The notes beneath the pieces were generated by a model that saw only the letters and a program-made list of their open reading frames with translations, did no database searches and was not told the origin of the DNA. A DNA stretch of 64,000 nucleotides from Anaspis maculata (Eukaryota; Arthropoda; Insecta; Coleoptera; Scraptiidae), in the NCBI GenBank assembly GCA_949128115.1, contig OX421963.1, positions 85,259,602 to 85,323,601 on the forward strand, in the 5' to 3' direction. A program made the position numbers and the translations under genes. Numbering within the stretch: position 1 is the first letter of the stretch; every line of letters begins with the position of its first letter. Below, one piece after another: positions 52,001 through 64,000 of the stretch.

Positions 52001-55000
52001 TGGCAGCTACTTGTTCCAAACGCAACATCTGACAAACGATCACGAATATCGAAGAAAAAAGACACAATTGTTATCCAAAAAGTTCAGGTTTCAACCCACG
52101 TGACTTCAGGCTCCAACCCACGTGACTCCAGGCCTCAACCCACGTGACTCTTGAAACGATCGGTCACCACTTTTGGAGTTGGCAGCTATTTGTTCCAAAC
52201 GCAACATCCGACAAACGAACACGAATATCGAAAAAAAGAAAAGACACAATTGTTATCCAAAATGTTCAGGTTTTAACCCACGTGACTTCAGGCTTCAACC
52301 CACGTGACTTCAGGCTTCAACCCACGTGACTTCAGGCTTCAACCAACGTGACTTTTAAAACGATCGGTCACCACTTTTGGAATTGGCAGCTTCTTGTTCC
52401 AAACGCAACATCTGACAAACAAACACGAATATCGAAAAAGAAAGACACAATTTTTATCCAAAAAGTTCAGGTTTTGACCCACGTGACTTCAGACTTCAAC
52501 CCACGTGACTTCAGGCTTCAACCCACGTGATTTTTAAAACGATCGGTCACCACTTTCGGAGTTGGCAGCTACTTGTTCCAAACGCAACATCTGAAAAACG
52601 AACACGAATATCGAAAAAAAAAGACACAATTGTTATCCAGAAAGTTCAAGTTTTGACCCACGTGACTTCAGGCTTCAACCCACGTGACTTCAGGCTTCAA
52701 TCCACGTGACTTTTGAAACGATCGGTCACCACTTTTGGAGTTGGCAGCTATTTGTTCCAAACGCAACATCTGACAAACGAACACGGATATCAAAAAAAAA
52801 AGACATAATTGTTATCCAAAAAGTTCAGGTTTGAACCCACGTGACTTCAGGCTTCAACCCACGTGAATCCAGGCTTCAACCCACGTGACTTTTCAAACAA
52901 TCGGTCACCATTTTTGGAGTTGGCAGCTATTTGATCCAAACGCAACATCTGACAAACGAACACGGATATAAAAAAAAAAGACACAATTGTTATCCAAAAA
53001 GTTCAGGTTTTGACCCACGTGACTTCAGGCTTCAACCCACGTGACGTCAGGCTTCAACCCACGTGACTTTTGAAACGATCGGTCACCACTTTTGGAGTTG
53101 GCAGCTTCTTGTTCCAAACGCAACATCTGACAAACGAACACGAATAACGAAAAAAAAAAGACACAATTGTTATCCAAAAAGTTCAGGTTTTAACCCACGT
53201 GACTTCGAGCTTCAACCCACGTGACTCCAGGCTTCAACCCACGTGTCTTTTGAAACGATCGGTCACCACTTGTGGAGTTGGCAGCTACTTGTTCCAAACG
53301 CAACATCTGACAAACGAACACGAATATCGGAGAAAAAAGACACAATTGTTATCCAAAAAGTTCAGGTTCTAACCCATGTGACTTCAGGCTTCAACCCACG
53401 TGACTCCAGGCCTCAACCCACGTGCTCTTGAAACGATCGGTCACCACTTTTGGAGTTGGCAGCTACTTGTTCCAAACGCAACATCTGACAAACGAACACG
53501 GATATCGAAAAAAAAAAGACACAATTGTTATCCAAAAAGTTGAGGTTTTGACCCACGTGACATCAGGCTTAAACCCACGTGACTTCAGGCTTCAACCCAC
53601 GTGACTTTTAAAACGATCGGTCAACACTTTTGCAGTTGGCAGCTACTTGTTCCAAACGCAACATCTGACAAACGAACACGAATATCGAAAAAAAAAAGAC
53701 ACAATTGTTATCCAAATAGTTCAGGTTTTAACCCACGTGACTTCAGGCTTCATCCCACGTGACTTCAGGCTTAAACCCACGTGATTTTCAAAACAATCGG
53801 TCACCACTTCTGGAGTTGGCAGCTACTTGTTCCAAACGCAACATCTGACAAACGGACACGAATATCGAAGAAAAAGACACAATTGTTATCCAAAAAGTTC
53901 AGGTTTTGACCCACGTGACTTCAGGCTTCAGCCCACGTGACTTCAGGCTTCAACCCACGTGACTCCAGGCTTCAACCCACGTGACTTTTAATACGATCGG
54001 TCACCACTCTTGGAGTTGGCAGCTACTTGTTCCAAACGCAACATCTGACAAACGAACACAATTATCGAAAAAAAAAAGACACAATTGTTATCCAAAAGTT
54101 CAGGTTTTAACCCACGTGACTACAGGCTTCAACCCACGTGACTTCAGGCTTCAACCCCCGTGACTTTTAAAACGATCGGTCACCAGTTTAGGAGTTGGCA
54201 GCTACTTGTTCCAAACGCAACACTTGACAAACGAACACGAATATCAAAAAAAAAAGACACAATTGTTATCCGAAAAGTTCAGGTTTTAACCCACGTGACT
54301 TCAGGCCTCAACCCACGTGACTATTGAAACGATCGGTCACCACTTTTGGAGTTGGCAGCTACTTGTTCCAAACGCAACATCTGACAAACGAACACAAATA
54401 TCAAAGAAAAATACACAATTGTTATCTAAAAAGTTTAGGTTTTAATCCACGTGACTTCAGGCTTCAACCCACGTGACTTCAGGCTTCAACCCACGTGATT
54501 TTTAAAACGATCGGTCACCACTTTTGGAGTTGGCAGCTACTTGTTTCAAACGCAACATCTGACAAACGAACACGAATATCAAGGAAAAAGACACAATTGT
54601 TATCCAAAAAGTTCAGGTTTTAATCCACGTGACTTCAGGCTTCAACCCACGTGACTTCAGGCTTCAACCCACGTGATTTTTAAAACGATCGGTCACAACT
54701 TTTGGAGTTGGCAGCTACTTGTTCCAAACGCAACACCTGACAAACGAACACGAATATCAAGGAAAAAGACACAATTGTTATCCAAAAAGTTCAGGTTTTA
54801 ACCCACGTGACTTCAGGCTTCAACCCACGTGACTCCAGGCTTCAACCCACGTGACTTTTGAAATGATCGGTCACCACTTGTGGAGTTGGCAGCTATTTGT
54901 TCCAAACGCAACATCTGACAAACGAACACGGATATCGAAAAAAAAAGACACAATTGTTATCCAAAAAGTTGAGGTTTTAACCCACGTGACATCAGGCTTC

Positions 55001-57869
55001 AACCCACGTGACATCAGGCTTCAACCCACGTGACTTTTAAAACGATCGGTCAACACTTTTGCAGTTGGCAGCTACTTGTTCCAAACGCAACATCTGACAA
55101 ACGAACACGAATATCGAAAAAAAAAGACACAATTGTTATCCAAAAAGTTCAGGTTTTAACCCACGTGACTTCAGGCTTCATCCCACGTGACTTCAGGCTT
55201 TAACCCACGTGATTTTCAAAACAATCGGTCACCACTTCTGGAGTTGGCAGCTACTTGTTCCAAACGCAACATCTGACAAACGGACACGAATATCGAAGAA
55301 AAAGACACAATTGTTATCAAAAAAGATCAGGTTTTGACCCACGTGACTTCAGGCTACAGCCCACGTGACTTCAGGCTTCAACCCACGTGACTCCAGGCTT
55401 CAACCCACGTGACTTTTAAAACGATCGGTCACCACTCTTGGAGTTGGCAGCTACTTGTTCCAAACGCAACATCTGACAAACGAACACGAATATCGAAAAA
55501 AAAAGACACAATTGTTATCCAAAAAGTTCAGGTTTTGACCCACGTGACTCCAGGCTTCAACCCACGTGACTCCAGGCTTCAACCCACGTGACTTTTGGAA
55601 CGATCGGTCACCACTTTAGGAGTTGGCAGCTACTTGTTCCAAACGCAACATCTGACAAACGAACACAATTATCGAAAAAAAAAGACACAATTGTTATCCA
55701 AAAAGTTCAGGTTTTAACCCACGTGACTACAGGCTTCAACCCACGTGACTTCAGGCTTCAACCCCCGTGACTTTTAAAACGATCGGTCACCACTTCTGGA
55801 GTTGGCAGCTACTTGTTCCAAACGCAACACTTGACAAACGAACACGAATATCAAAAAAAAAAGACACAATTGTTATCCGAAAAGTTCAGGTTTTAACCCA
55901 CGTGACTTCAGGCCTCAACCCACGTGACTATTGAAACGATCGGTCACCACTTTTGGAGTTGGCAGCTACTTGTTCCAAACGCAACATCTGACAAACGAAC
56001 ACAAATATCAAAAAAAAATACACAATTGTTATCTAAAAAGTTTAGGTTTTAATCCACGTGACTTCAGGCTTCAACCCACGTGACTTCAGGCTTCAACCCA
56101 CGTGATTTTTAAAACGATCGGTCACCACTTTTGGAGTTGGCAGCTACTTGTTCCAAACGCAACATCTGACAAACGAACACAAATATCGAGAAAAAAAGAC
56201 ACAATTGTTATCCAAAAAGTTCAGGTTTTAACCCACGTGACTTCAGGTTTCAACCCACGTGACTTTAGGCTTCAACCCACGTGACTTCAGGCTTCAACCC
56301 ACGTGACTTTCAAAGCGATCGGTCACCACTTTTGGAATTGGCAGCTTCTTGTTCCAAACGCAACATCTCACAAACAAACACGAATATCGAAAAAAAAAAG
56401 ACACAATTTTTATCCAAAAAGTTCAGGTTTTGACCCACGTGACTCCAGACTTCAACCCACGTGACTCCAGGATTCAACCCACGTGACTTGTAAAACGATC
56501 GGTCACCACTTTTGGAGTTGGCAGCTACTTGTTCCAAACGCAACATCTTACAAACGAACACGAATATCGAAAAAAAAAAGACACAATTGTTATCCAAAAA
56601 GTTCAGGTATTAACCCACGTGACTTCAGGCTTCAACCCACGTGATTTTTAAAACGATCGGTCACCACTTTCGGAGTTGGCAGCTTCTTGTTCCAAACGCA
56701 ACATCTGACAAACGAACACGAATATCGAAAAAAAAAGACACAATTGTTATCCAGAAAGTTCAGGTTTTGAACCACGTGACTTCAGGCTCCAACCCACGTG
56801 ACTTCAGGCTTCAATCCACGTGACTTTTGGAACGATCGGTCACAACTTTTGGAGTTGGCAGCTACTTGTTCCAAACGCAACACCTGACAAACGAACACGA
56901 ATATCAAAAAAAAAAGACACAATTGTTATCCAAAAAGTTCAGGTTTGAACCCACGTGACTTCAGGCTTCAACCCACGTGAATCCAGGCTTCAACCCACGT
57001 GACTTTTAAAACAATCGGTCACCACTTTTGGAGTTGGCAGCTATTTGTTTCAAACGCAACATCTGATAAACGAACACGGATATCAAAAGAAAAGACACAT
57101 TTGTTATCCAAAAAGTTCAGGTTTTAACCCACGTGACTTCAGGCTTTAACCCACGTGACGTCAGGCTTCAACCCACGTGACTTTTGAAACGATCGGTCAC
57201 CACTTTTGGAGTTGGCAGCTTCTTGTTCCAAACGCAACATCTGACAAACGAACACGAATAACGAAAAAAAAAAGACACAATTGTTATTCAAAAAGTTCAG
57301 GTTTTAACCCACGTGACTTCGGGCTTCAACCCACGTGACTTCAGGCTTCAACCCACGTGTCTTTTGAAACGATCGGTCACCACTTGTGGAGTTGGCAGCT
57401 ACTTGTTCCAAACGCAACATCTGACAAACGAACACAAATATCGGAGAAAAAAGACACAATTGTTATCCAAAAAGTTCAGGTTTTAACCCATGAGACTTCA
57501 GGCTCCAACCCACGTGACTCCAGGCCTCAACCCACGTGACTCTTGAAACGATCGGTCACCACTTTTGGAGTTGGCAGCTACTTGTTCCAAACGCAACATC
57601 TGACAAACGAACACGGATATCGAAAAAAAAAAGACACAATCGTTATCCAAAAAGTTGAGGTTTGAACCCACGTGACATCAGGCTTCAACCCACGTGTCTT
57701 CGGGCTTCAACCCACGTGAATTTTAAAACGATCGGTCAACACTTTTGCAGTTGGCAGCTACTTGTTCCAAACGCAACATCTGACAAACGAACACGAATAT
57801 CGAAAAAAAAAGACACAATTGTTATCCAAAAAGTTCAGGTTTTAACCCACGTGACTTCAGGCTTCATCC

Positions 57870-60800
57870 CACGTGACTTTAGGCTCCGATCCACGTGATT
57901 CTTAAAACGATCGGTCACCACTTTTGGAGTTGGCAGCTACTTGTTCCAAACGCAACATCTGACAAAGGAGCACGGATATCGAAAAAAAAGACACAATTGT
58001 TATCCAAAAAGTTCAGGTTTTAGCCCACGTGACTTCAGGCTCCAACCCACGTGACTACAGGCTTCAACCCACGTGACTATTGAAACAATCGGTCACCTCT
58101 TCTGGAGTAGGCAGCTACTTGTTCCAAACGCAACATCTGACAAACGAACTCAAATATAAGAGAAAAGACACAATTGTTATCCAGAAAGTTCAGGTTTTAA
58201 CCCACGTGACTTCAGGCTTCATCCCACGTGACTTCAGGCTTCGACCCACGTGATTTTTGAAACGATCGGTCACCACTTTTGGAGTTGGCAGCTACTTGTT
58301 CCAAACGCAACATCTGACAAAGGAGCACGGATATCAAAAAAAAAACACAATTGTTATCCAAAAGTTCAGGTTTTAACCCACGTGACTTCAGGCTTCAACC
58401 CACGTGACTTTTAAAACGATCGGTTATCACTTTTGGTGTTGGCAGCTACTTGTTCCAAACGCAACACCTGACAAACGAACACGAATATCAAAAAAAAGAC
58501 ACAATTGTTATCCAAAAAGTTCAGGTTTTAACCCACGTGACTCCAGGCTTCAGCCCACGTGACTCCAGGCTTCAACCCACGTGACTTTTAGAACGATCGG
58601 TCACCACTTTTGGAGTTGGCAGCTATTTGTTCCAAACGCAACATCTGACAAACGAACACAAATATCGAAAAAGAAAGACACAATTGTTATCCAAAAAGTT
58701 CAGGTTTTAACCCACGTGACTTCAGGCTCCAACCCACGTGAGGTCAGGCTCCAACCCACGTGACTTTTGAAACGATCGGTCACCACTTTTGGAGTTGGCA
58801 GCTACTTGCTCCAAACGCAACATCTGACAAACGAACACGAATATCGAAAAAAAAAGACACAATTGTTATCCAAAATGTTCAGGTTTTAACCCACGTGACT
58901 TCAGGCTTCAACCCACGTGACTACAGGCTTCAACCCACGTGACTATTGAAACAATCGGTCACCACTTTTGGAGTTGGCAGCTACTTGTTCCAAACGCAAC
59001 ATCTGACAAACGAACACGAATATCAAAAAAAAGGCACAATTGTTATCCAAAAAGTTCTGGTCTTGACCCACGTGACTCAAGGCTCCAACTCACGTGACTC
59101 CAGGCTTCAACCCACGTGACTTTTTAAACGATCGGTCACCACTTTTGGAGTTCGCAGCTACTTGTTCCAAACGAAACATCTGACAAACGAACACAAATAT
59201 CAAAAAAAAAGACACAATTGTTATCCAAAAAGTTCAGGTTTTAGCCCACGTGACTTCAGGCTTCAATCCACGTGACTTCAGGCTCCAACCCACGTGACTT
59301 TTGAAACGATCGGTCACCACTTTTGGAATTGGCAGCTACTTGTTCCAAACGCAACATCTGACAAACGAACACGAATATCAAAGAAAAAAGACACAATTGA
59401 TATTCAGAAAATTCAGGTTTTAACCCACGTGACTCCAGGCATCAACCCACCTGACTACAGGCTTCAACTCACGTGACTATTGAAACAATCGGTCACCACT
59501 TTTGGAGTTGGCAGCTACTTGTTCCAAACGCAACATCTGACAAACGAACACGAATATCGAGAAAAAAAGACACAATTGTTATCCAAAAAGTTCAGGTTTC
59601 AACCCACGTGACTTCAGGCTTCAACCCACGTGACGTCAGGCTTCAACCCACGAGACTTTTGAAACGATCGGTCACCACTTTTGGAGTTGACAGCTTCTTG
59701 TTCCAAACGCTACATCTGACAAACGAACACGAATATCGAAAAGAAAAGACACAATTGTTACCCAAAAAGTTCAGGTTTTAACCCACGTGACTTCAGGCTT
59801 CATCCCACGTGACTTCAGGCTCCGATCCACGTGATTCTTAAAACGATCGGTCACCACTTTTGGAGTTGGCAGCTACTTGTTCCAAACGCAACATCTGACA
59901 AAGGAGCACGGATATCGAAAAAAAAGACACAATTGTTATCCAAAAAGTTCAGGTTTTAGCCCACGTGACTTCAGGCTCCAACCCACGTGACTACAGGCTT
60001 CAACCCACGTGACTATTGAAACAATCGGTCACCTCTTCTGGAGTAGGCAGCTACTTGTTCCAAACGCAACATCTGACAAACGAACTCAAATATAAGAGAA
60101 AAGACACAATTGATATCCAAAAAGTTCAGGTTTTAGCCCACGTGACTTCAGGCTTCATCCCACGTGACTTCAGGCTTCGACCCACGTGATTTTTGAAACG
60201 ATCGGTCACCACTTTTGGAGTTGGCAGCTACTTGTTCCAAACGCAACATCTGACAAAGGAGCACGGATATCAAAAAAAAAACACAATTGTTATCCAAAAG
60301 TTCAGGTTTTAACCCACGTGACTTCAGGCTTCAACCCACGTGTCTTTTAAAACGATCGGTTATCACTTTTGGAGTTGGCAGCTACTTGTTCCAAACGCAA
60401 CACCTGACAAACGAACACGAATATCAAAAAAAAGACACAATTGTTATCCAAAAAGTTCAGGTTTTAACCCACGTGACTTTAGGCTTCAGCCCACGTGACT
60501 CCAGGCTTCAACCCACGTGACTTTAAGAACGATCGGTCACCACTTTTGGAGTTGGCAGCTATTTGTTCCAAACGCAACATCTGACAAACGAACACAAATA
60601 TCGAAAAAGAAAGACACAATTGTTATCCAAAAAGTTCAGGTTTTAACCCACGTGACTTCAGGCTCCAACCCACGTGAGGTCAGGCTCCAACCCACGTGAC
60701 TTTTGAAACGATCGGTCACTACTTTTGGAGTTGGCAGCTACTTGCTCCAAACGCAACATCTGACAAACGAACACGAATATCGAAAAAAAAAGACACAATT

Positions 60801-63800
60801 GTTATCCAAAATGTTCAGGTTTTAACCCACGTGACTTCAGGCTTCAACCCACGTGACTACAGGCTTCAACCCACGTGACTATTGAAACAATCGGTCACCA
60901 CTTTTGGAGTTGGCAGCTACTTGTTCCAAACGCAACATCTGACAAACGAACACAAATATCAAAAAAAAAGACACAATTGTTATCCAAAAAGTTCAGGTTT
61001 TAGCCCACGTGACTTCAGGCTTCAACCCACGTGACTTCAGGCTCCAACCCACGTGACTTTTGAAACGATCGGTCACCACTTTTGGAATTGGCAGCTACTT
61101 GTCCAAACGCAACATCTGACAAACGGACACGAATATCAAAGAAAAAAGACACAATTGATATTCAAAAAATTCAGGTTTCAACCCACGTGACTTCAGGCTT
61201 CAACCCACGTGACGTCAGGCTTCAACCCACGTGATTTTTGAAACGATCGGTCACCACTCTTGGAGTTGACAGCTTCTTGTCCCAAACGCTACATCTGACA
61301 AACGAACACGAATATCGAAAAGAAAAGACACAATTGTTACCCAAAAAGTTCAGGTTTTAACCCACGTGACTTCAGGCTTCAACCTACGTGACTCCAGGCC
61401 TCAACCCACGTGCCTCTAAAAACGATCGGTCACCACTTTTGGAGTTGGCAGCTACTTGTTCCAAACGCAACATCTGACAAACGAACACGAATATCGAAAA
61501 AAAAAGACACAATTGCTATCCAAAAAGTTCAGGTTTCAACCCACGTGACTTCAGGGTTCAACCCACGTGACGTCAGGCTTCAACCCACGTGATTTTTGAA
61601 ACGATCGGTCACCACTCTTGGAGTTGACAGCTTCTTGTCCCAAACGCTACATCTGACAAACGAACACGAATATCGAAAAGAAAAGACACAATTGTTACCC
61701 AAAAAGTTCAGGTTTTAACCCACGTGACTTCAGGCTTCAACCTACGTGACTCCAGGCCTCAACCCACGTGCCTCTAAAAACGATCGGTCACCACTTTTGG
61801 AGTTGGCAGCTATTTGTTCCGAACGCAACATCTGACAAACGAACACAAATATCGAAAAAAAAAGACACAATTGTTATCCAAAAAGTTCAGGTTTTGACCC
61901 ACGTGACTTCAGGCTTCAACCCACGTGACTCCAGGCTTCAACCCACGTGCCTCTTGAAACGATCAGTCACCACTTTTGGAGTTGGCAGCTACTTGTTCCA
62001 AACGCAACGTCTGACAAACGAACACGGATATCGGAAAAAAAAGACACAATTGTTATCCAAAAAGTTCAGGTTTTAACCCACGTGATTTCAGGCTTCAACC
62101 CACGTGACTCCAGGCTTCAACCCACGTGACTTTTAAAACGATCGGTCACCACTTTTGGAGTTGCCAGCTATTTGTTCCAAACGCAACATCTGACAAAGGA
62201 GCACGGATATCGGAAAAAAAGACACAATTGTTATCCAAAAAGTTCAGGTTTTAGCCCACGTGACTTCAGGCTCCAACCCACGTGACTACAGGCTTCAACC
62301 CACGTGACTATTGAAACAATCGGTCACCTCTTCTGGAGTAGGCAGCTACTTGTTCCAAACGCAACATCTGACAAACGAACTCAAATATAAGAGAAAAGAC
62401 ACAATTGATATCCAAAAAGTTCAGGTTTTAGCCCACGTGACTTCAGGCTTCATCCCACGTGACTTCAGGCTTCGACCCACGTGATTTTTGAAACGATCGG
62501 TCACCACTTTTGGAGTTGGCAGCTACTTGTTCCAAACGCAACATCTGACAAAGGAGCACGGATATCAAAAAAAAAACACAATTGTTATCCAAAAGTTCAG
62601 GTTTTAACCCACGTGACTTCAGGCTTCAACCCACGTGTCTTTTAAAACGATCGGTTATCACTTTTGGAGTTGGCAGCTACTTGTTCCAAACGCAACACCT
62701 GACAAACGAACACGAATATCAAAAAAAAGACACAATTGTTATCCAAAAAGTTCAGGTTTTAACCCACGTGACTCCAGGCTTCAGCCCACGTGACTCCAGG
62801 CTTCAACCCACGTGACTTTAAGAACGATCGGTCACCACTTTTGGAGTTGGCAGCTATTTGTTCCAAACGCAACATCTGACAAACGAACACAAATATCGAA
62901 AAAGAAAGACACAATTGTTATCCAAAAAGTTCAGGTTTTAACCCACGTGACTTCAGGCTCCAACCCACGTGAGGTCAGGCTCCAACCCACGTGACTTTTG
63001 AAACGATCGGTCACCACTTTTGGAGTTGGCAGCTACTTGCTCCAAACGCAACATCTGACAAACGAACACGAATATCGAAAAAAAAAGACACAATTGTTAT
63101 CCAAAATGTTCAGGTTTTAACCCACGTGACTTCAGGCTTCAACCCACGTGACTACAGGCTTCAACCCACGTGACTATTGAAACAATCGGTCACCACTTTT
63201 GGAGTTGGCAGCTACTTGTTCCAAACGCAACATCTGACAAACGAACACAAATATCAAAAAAAAAGACACAATTGTTATCCAAAAAGTTCAGGTTTTAGCC
63301 CACGTGACTTCAGGCTTCAACCCACGTGACTTCAGGCTCCAACCCACGTGACTTTTGAAACGATCGGTCACCACTTTTGGAATTGGCAGCTACTTGTCCA
63401 AACGCAACATCTGACAAACGGACACGAATATCAAAGAAAAAAGACACAATTGATATTCAAAAAATTCAGGTTTCAACCCACGTGACTTCAGGCTTCAACC
63501 CACGTGACGTCAGGCTTCAACCCACGTGATTTTTGAAACGATCGGTCACCACTCTTGGAGTTGACAGCTTCTTGTCCCAAACGCTACATCTGACAAACGA
63601 ACACGAATATCGAAAAGAAAAGACACAATTGTTACCCAAAAAGTTCAGGTTTTAACCCACGTGACTTCAGGCTTCAACCTACGTGACTCCAGGCCTCAAC
63701 CCACGTGCCTCTGAAAACGATCGGTCACCACTTTTGGAGTTGGCAGCTACTTGTTCCAAACGCAACATCTGACAAACGAACACGAATATCGAAAAAAAAA

Positions 63801-64000
63801 GACACAATTGCTATCCAAAAAGTTCAGGTTTCAACCCACGTGACTTCAGGCTTCAACCCACGTGACGTCAGGCTTCAACCCACGTGATTTTTGAAACGAT
63901 CGGTCACCACTCTTGGAGTTGACAGCTTCTTGTCCCAAACGCTACATCTGACAAACGAACACGAATATCGAAAAGAAAAGACACAATTGTTACCCAAAAA
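57870..64000. repeat. Higher-order repeat D: 1936-bp and 2295-bp units, continuing past the window
   Basis: The rare monomer with CACCTCTTCTGGAGTAGGC is at about 58094, 60030 and 62325, giving steps of 1936 and 2295 bp. The difference of 359 bp equals two monomers. The third copy is cut by the window end. Confidence 0.85.

Larger units (their letters stand above)
15865..64000. repeat. E-box satellite array, right of the inserted element, running off the window
   Basis: About 48 kb of head-to-tail monomers of about 179 bp, all in one orientation. The monomer has a conserved part of about 115 bp (AACGATCGGTCACCAC; GTTGGCAGCTACTTGTTCC; CAAACGCAACATCTGACAAA; an A tract; GACACAATTGTTATCC) and then CAGGTTTTAACCCACGTGAC followed by usually two 22-bp units CTTCAGGCTTCAACCCACGTGA. 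CACGTG thus occurs about three times per monomer at 22-bp spacing; some monomers have two, four or five. Variant boxes (CATGTG, CACGTT, CCCGTG, CTAGTG) mark monomer subtypes. No gene, RNA gene or second mobile element is seen in this array. Frames of 60 codons starting at the GTG of CACGTG are by-products of the repeat. Confidence 0.95.

Noticed and set aside
15942..63887. Dozens of similar 60-75-codon frames, one in many satellite monomers, that could look like a tandem peptide gene family
   Set aside because: They begin at the GTG of CACGTG rather than ATG, overlap the repeat exactly, are broken in many monomers by A-tract length changes, and have no splice, promoter or poly(A) context. The repeat alone explains them.
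15865..64000. CRISPR-like array, from regular repeats and similar-sized units
   Set aside because: Eukaryotic satellite: units are directly adjacent, there are no unique spacers, and the whole 179-bp monomer is conserved.
15865..64000. CENP-B box in the satellite monomer
   Set aside because: The GTTGCGTTTGGAACAA stretch (reverse strand) only loosely resembles the box and lacks the essential CGGG end. Centromere identity cannot be claimed from sequence.

Overview
This is a eukaryotic, probably arthropod (most likely insect), genomic window. The reasons are GT-AG spliced genes, a giant simple satellite array, and a protein-primed DNA polymerase of the Polinton/Maverick type that is common in insect genomes. 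The species cannot be read from the sequence.

Layout. (1) 1-1190 and 15865-64000 are one head-to-tail satellite array with a monomer of about 179 bp, roughly 270 monomers in view. Each monomer carries a unique-looking part of about 115 bp plus a run of 22-bp subrepeats, each containing the palindromic E-box CACGTG (usually three per monomer). The array is organised into nested higher-order repeats of about 1656 bp, about 4.2 kb (offset 6064), about 5.15-5.19 kb and about 1.94-2.30 kb. (2) 1191-15864 is a single 14,674-bp mobile element inserted in one monomer. It has a perfect 6-bp target duplication (ATTGTT), termini 5'-AG...CT-3', and near-identical terminal inverted repeats of about 1.86 kb. 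Two paralogous unoccupied sites in the same array (25509-25514 and 31573-31578) show the pre-insertion sequence directly.

Inside the element, a plus-strand gene (3332-7616, one 91-bp coding intron) encodes a family-B protein-primed DNA polymerase with zinc fingers, an endonuclease-VII-like HNH insert and every exonuclease and polymerase motif intact. Genes on the minus strand fill the rest: a terminal exon ending 4 bp from the polymerase stop (7621-7840), a three-exon gene with a duplicated ESWDAEDSP module (10334-10967), a 103-residue protein (11556-11867) and a 135-residue possible OB-fold protein (13391-13798). A sequence block conserved in the otherwise diverged inner edges of both TIRs lies just upstream of the two outermost genes and is a candidate shared promoter.

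No retroviral-type integrase, packaging ATPase, protease or capsid gene can be recognised. The element is therefore either a reduced or decayed Polinton, or a Polinton-related lineage with a different, unrecognised gene set. That gene set, and the E-box satellite, are the most interesting contents. The many 60-codon frames in the satellite open at the GTG of CACGTG and are not genes.
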